A program made the position numbers and the translations under genes. The notes beneath the pieces are model-generated. The model made no database searches. It saw only the letters and a program-made list of their open reading frames with translations, and was not told where the DNA came from. From assembly GCA_016177905.1 (NCBI GenBank), contig JACOUK010000054.1, positions 1 through 6,089 on the forward strand: a DNA stretch of 6,089 bases, read 5' to 3'. Of the stretch, positions 4,039-6,089 are shown one piece after another. Position 1 is the first letter of the stretch, and every line of letters starts with the position of its first letter. The stretch is from Candidatus Spechtiibacteriota bacterium. GTDB taxonomy: Bacteria; Patescibacteriota; Minisyncoccia; Spechtbacterales; HO2-43-30.

Positions 4039-4917
4039 ATGCTTTCAATAATAATCAACCACCATAAATCTCCCGAAGTCCTGAAACTTTGTCTTCATTA
4101 CCTCAAAAAAAACGCGCCAGAAGACGCGGAAATTATTGTTACAGACAGCGAAACAATAGAAAAAACGGAAAACTTGATGCGTTGTGAGTTCCCTCAAGTA
4201 AAATTTCTTGCTTCAAAAGAAAACATCGGATTTGCAAAATCAGTCAATCGGGGAATTCTCCACGCGAAAGGAGATTTTTTTCTTATCATCAACGCGGATG
4301 TAATAATCTCCGAAAAAGACGCGATTCCAAAAATGCTCGGTGCGATGCAGGAAAATGCCGATATCGGAATACTTGGCCCAAAACTTTTAAGTATCAACGA
4401 CGAACGCCAGCCTTCCTGTTTTCGATTTTATTCGCCCCTTACCATTCTTGCCCGCCGCACGCCATTCGGAAAAACAGGGTGGGGGAAAAAGGAATTGGAA
4501 CGCTTCCTGATTGAACTGCCGACCTCACCCCCAGCCCCTCTCCTTCGTAAGGAGAGGGGGGCTGACTCGAATCCCCCCCTTACGAAGGGGGAGGAAGGGG
4601 GGTCAACGATTCCCGTCGACTGGCTCATGGGCTCCGCGCTCCTTGTGCGCAAAAAAGCGTATCAGGAGGTAGGACCATTGGACGAACGCTATTTTATGTA
4701 TATGGAAGATGTGGATTGGTGCCGGAGTTTTTGGCAGAAAGGCTGGAAAGTCGTGTATGATCCTCAAACTTTTTTTTACCATTACCACTTTCAGGCAAGC
4801 AAAAAAGGCGGGGCTCTTTTGGGCATTTTCACAAACAAATACGCGCGCACTCATCTTATAAGCGCGTGGAAGTATTTTAGAAAATATAGACTAAAGGTGC
4901 CAAGATACGGAGTATGA
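4039..4917 (+). CDS. Family 2 glycosyltransferase (rhamnosyltransferase-like) with in-frame repeat insertion
   Basis: GT-A fold glycosyltransferases of this type transfer a nucleotide sugar, often dTDP-rhamnose, to a growing cell-surface glycan at the cytoplasmic face of the membrane. The 292-residue product shows MLSIIINHHKSPEVLKLCL (1-19), ENIGFAKSVNRGI (61-73), the DxD-equivalent NADV (85-88), VDWLMGSALLVRK (193-205), LDERYFMYMEDVDWCRS (214-230) with the acidic acceptor-site motif, and GWKVVYDP (235-242). This matches WbbL-type enzymes. No membrane helix is seen. Residues 161-189 (TSPPAPLLRKERG and PPLTKGEEGG) have no place in the family. They are encoded by a palindromic repeat inserted in frame between LERFLIE and the VDW motif, in a surface loop that usually varies, so function may survive. 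The gene starts 14 bp after rmlA, without a Shine-Dalgarno, as last member of the plus-strand cluster. Confidence 0.92.
   Translation: MLSIIINHHKSPEVLKLCLHYLKKNAPEDAEIIVTDSETIEKTENLMRCEFPQVKFLASKENIGFAKSVNRGILHAKGDFFLIINADVIISEKDAIPKMLGAMQENADIGILGPKLLSINDERQPSCFRFYSPLTILARRTPFGKTGWGKKELERFLIELPTSPPAPLLRKERGADSNPPLTKGEEGGSTIPVDWLMGSALLVRKKAYQEVGPLDERYFMYMEDVDWCRSFWQKGWKVVYDPQTFFYHYHFQASKKGGALLGIFTNKYARTHLISAWKYFRKYRLKVPRYGV
4521..4604. repeat. 84-bp palindromic repeat inserted in frame in the glycosyltransferase gene
   Basis: The element is bounded by GACC and GGTC and is 84 bp long, an exact multiple of three. The left arm holds CCCCTCTCCTT-CGT-AAGGAGAGGGG (4535-4559), an 11-bp stem with a 3-nt loop. 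The right arm holds CCCCCTT-ACG-AAGGGGG (around 4575-4591). The cores CCTTCGTAAGG and CCTTACGAAGG are reverse complements of each other, so the arms can also pair as one long hairpin. It resembles a widespread class of C/G-rich intergenic repeats in environmental genomes whose translation gives peptides such as SPPAPLLRKERG. Exact ends are inferred from symmetry. Confidence 0.8.
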
Positions 4918-4919
4918 AA

Positions 4920-4966
4920 AAATCCCCCCGCCCTGTCTGCCTCTAGCAGAAGCTGCGGGGGGATTT
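4920..4966. terminator. Bidirectional intrinsic terminator between convergent genes
   Basis: AAATCCCCCCGC (4920-4931) pairs perfectly with GCGGGGGGATTT (4955-4966), a 12-bp stem. Inside the loop a second 5-bp stem, TCTGC-CTCTA-GCAGA (4936-4950), forms. On the plus strand a T-rich tail follows (ATTTCATTTATTTC, then TTTTTTG). On the minus strand the stem ends in ATTTTTTC. It lies 2 bp after the glycosyltransferase stop and 3 bp after the stop of the minus-strand TPM gene, so it can end both operons. Confidence 0.9.
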
Positions 4967-4969
4967 CAT

Positions 4970-6037
4970 TTATTTCTTTTTTGTTGCGGCGTGAATCCAC
5001 ACGCCGTCTCCTTTCGTTATTCCGCCAGAACCATCTGCTTTCGCTCTTCCTGCGCCTCGCAATTCTCCTTTTTCAATACCAACCTTTAGCCAGTCTACCT
5101 CGCCTACCTCATGACGCCACGCGGCCTTGGATTCATCGGAAGAAAAACGGTAGCGGTACGTATTGAGCTCATAGCTCGTCAACCGCACATCGTTCGTATA
5201 CATCGTATGCGTATGAGGAATGTTGTGGCAAATAGTCGTTTTTCCAGTACTTGTACAAATCGTGTGCAGATGTACCCAGTGATAGCTCGATTTCGCCGTC
5301 GAAGTAATCATTCCATACGAAGTATACGATTTTGCTTCCGAACTGCTTCCAATCGCTGAAATGCCGACAGCGATCATAGCGACCACGAACACAAGGGCCG
5401 GGAGAATAAAATCTGTCGCCTGAAAGCCGTTGTACTGCTGGACCAAGAACAGTATCAAGGCCAGAAACAACGCCCACAGCAATACGATATCGATATTCTC
5501 CCAAAGCGTCTTCCCCGCATTTCCCACCATTTCAGAAAGAGTGGATTTGTTGATGTCTCCGCCAATTTTAGTTAAGAATCGAAGGGTGGTGAGAACAGGA
5601 TCGTCTGTAAAATCCGCGAATATCTTTTCTCCGTACGTCTTCGATTTTGTGACTGTTACTTTGTCATTCCCCGACCCTATGGCCACAAAGATCGAGTTGT
5701 CAGGAAAGACGAAGAGCGCCGCGCCGGTATCTTTTTTCTTTTTCCCTACGCCCTGTGTGTTGAACCAATCGATAATTTCGGTTTCAGAAAACTTTGTTTT
5801 GGGAAACACAAGTACAATTTCGTACCGTGTCTTCAAGTCTATATTCCACAAATACCACGCGAGCGCGAGTTTTGAGTCCGCGGGCAAAAAATCTCGCTCG
5901 TCGTAGATATATATTCCCCGAATACCCTGCTTTTCCTCTTGTTCCTCTTCTTCGCCTTCCGCGTGAAGCGATGCGGGTACAAGAATCGCCAAAATGGCAA
6001 CCAGCGCCAGAGCTAAAACAAAAACTTTCGATTTCAT
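4970..6037 (-). CDS. Membrane-anchored TPM-domain protein with His/Cys-rich C-terminus
   Basis: The 355-residue product has a signal peptide (1-26, hydrophobic VFVLALALVAILAILV, likely cut after SLHA), then an acidic stretch (EGEEEEQEE). A TPM (YgcG/Psb32-like) domain covers about 40-160: IYDERDFLPADSK, YEIVLVFPKTKFS, IIDWFNTQGVGKKKKDTGAALFV and FVAIGSGND match the family pattern. Two adjacent membrane helices follow (about 182-200 and 208-229), so both the TPM domain and the C-terminus should face outside. The C-terminal region (about 240-355) is unlike the usual glycine-rich tail. It has an H253/H256/H258/C261 cluster and a C270/H271/H275/H277 cluster around TSTGKTTI. TPM proteins are implicated in membrane-protein repair or phosphatase activity, but the role here is unknown. 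The start at 6037 is fixed by AAGGAGG five bases upstream; a longer GTG start at 6055 would include that site. It is one base from the upstream gene, so translation is probably coupled. Confidence 0.87.
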   Translation of the reverse strand: MKSKVFVLALALVAILAILVPASLHAEGEEEEQEEKQGIRGIYIYDERDFLPADSKLALAWYLWNIDLKTRYEIVLVFPKTKFSETEIIDWFNTQGVGKKKKDTGAALFVFPDNSIFVAIGSGNDKVTVTKSKTYGEKIFADFTDDPVLTTLRFLTKIGGDINKSTLSEMVGNAGKTLWENIDIVLLWALFLALILFLVQQYNGFQATDFILPALVFVVAMIAVGISAIGSSSEAKSYTSYGMITSTAKSSYHWVHLHTICTSTGKTTICHNIPHTHTMYTNDVRLTSYELNTYRYRFSSDESKAAWRHEVGEVDWLKVGIEKGELRGAGRAKADGSGGITKGDGVWIHAATKKK

Positions 6038-6038
6038 G

Positions 6039-6089
6039 TTAGCCTCCTTCGCCACCGAACCACTTTTTGATGAGCACGTCGTACTCGCC
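6039..6089 (-). CDS. C-terminal end of an unidentified protein (gene begins outside the window)
   Basis: The last 16 codons and a TAA stop are visible: GEYDVLIKKWFGGEGG. The Gly-rich end overlaps the Shine-Dalgarno site of the following gene, since the codons for GGEGG contain AAGGAGG. The stop is one base before the TPM gene start. This arrangement indicates one operon with translational coupling. Sixteen residues are too few for a family assignment. Membrane-associated partners are common next to TPM genes, but that is only a guess here. Confidence 0.65.
   Translation of the reverse strand, partial: GEYDVLIKKWFGGEGG
6043..6049 (-). promoter_or_regulatory. Shine-Dalgarno site fixing the TPM gene start
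   Basis: AAGGAGG lies five bases before ATG at 6037 on the minus strand, inside the last codons of the upstream gene. It selects the Met that begins a normal signal peptide over the in-frame GTG further upstream. Confidence 0.8.

Noticed and set aside
4428..4652. Minus-strand 74-codon frame across the glycosyltransferase repeat
   Set aside because: It arises because the repeat is open in several frames; no start signal or homology supports it.
5430..5906. Plus-strand 158-codon frame opposite the TPM gene
   Set aside because: Antisense to a gene with signal peptide, TPM domain and Shine-Dalgarno site; no independent support.

Overview
The window looks like part of a polysaccharide / dTDP-sugar locus from an uncultivated bacterium with a compact, moderately AT-rich genome. 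The translations read like Candidate Phyla Radiation (Patescibacteria, possibly Parcubacteria) proteins. This assignment is inference from protein style only. TGA is used as a stop (ends of the rmlB, cupin and glycosyltransferase genes), so the code is not the UGA-glycine variant of Gracilibacteria/SR1.

Layout. Positions 1-160 (minus) hold the first 53 codons of an alpha2-type glycyl-tRNA synthetase. Positions 193-612 (minus) hold the N-terminal half of dTDP-4-dehydrorhamnose reductase (RmlD), cut off where a hairpin-rich GC repeat begins. Positions 613-827 are the divergent intergenic region and contain a 139-bp element with perfect 24-bp terminal inverted repeats enclosing two hairpins. Positions 828-1994 (plus) encode dTDP-glucose 4,6-dehydratase (RmlB) with an unusual helix-turn-helix-like N-terminal extension. 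A 92-residue Cys4 protein gene (2121-2399, minus) with its own promoter, Shine-Dalgarno site and terminator sits against the grain of the operon. The plus-strand cluster then continues with an RmlC-like cupin (2451-2960), a long-form RmlA-like nucleotidyltransferase (2957-4024, 4-bp overlap) and a family 2 glycosyltransferase (4039-4917). A bidirectional terminator (4920-4966) separates these from a minus-strand operon holding a membrane-anchored TPM-domain protein (4970-6037) and the last 16 codons of an upstream gene.

Function. RmlA, RmlB, an RmlC-type cupin and RmlD form the glucose-1-phosphate to dTDP-L-rhamnose pathway, and the adjacent glycosyltransferase would move the sugar onto a glycan. 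Here RmlD lacks its catalytic half, RmlA has a one-residue deletion and an Arg-to-His change in its nucleotide-binding loop, the cupin is divergent, and the glycosyltransferase carries an in-frame palindromic repeat. The locus is therefore either decaying or making a different dTDP-sugar.

The most interesting items are the three unrelated palindromic repeat elements (one truncating a gene, one inserted in frame in a gene, one in a divergent promoter region), the antisense Cys4 gene whose -35 box lies in the start of the cupin gene, and the His/Cys cluster in the TPM-protein C-terminus.
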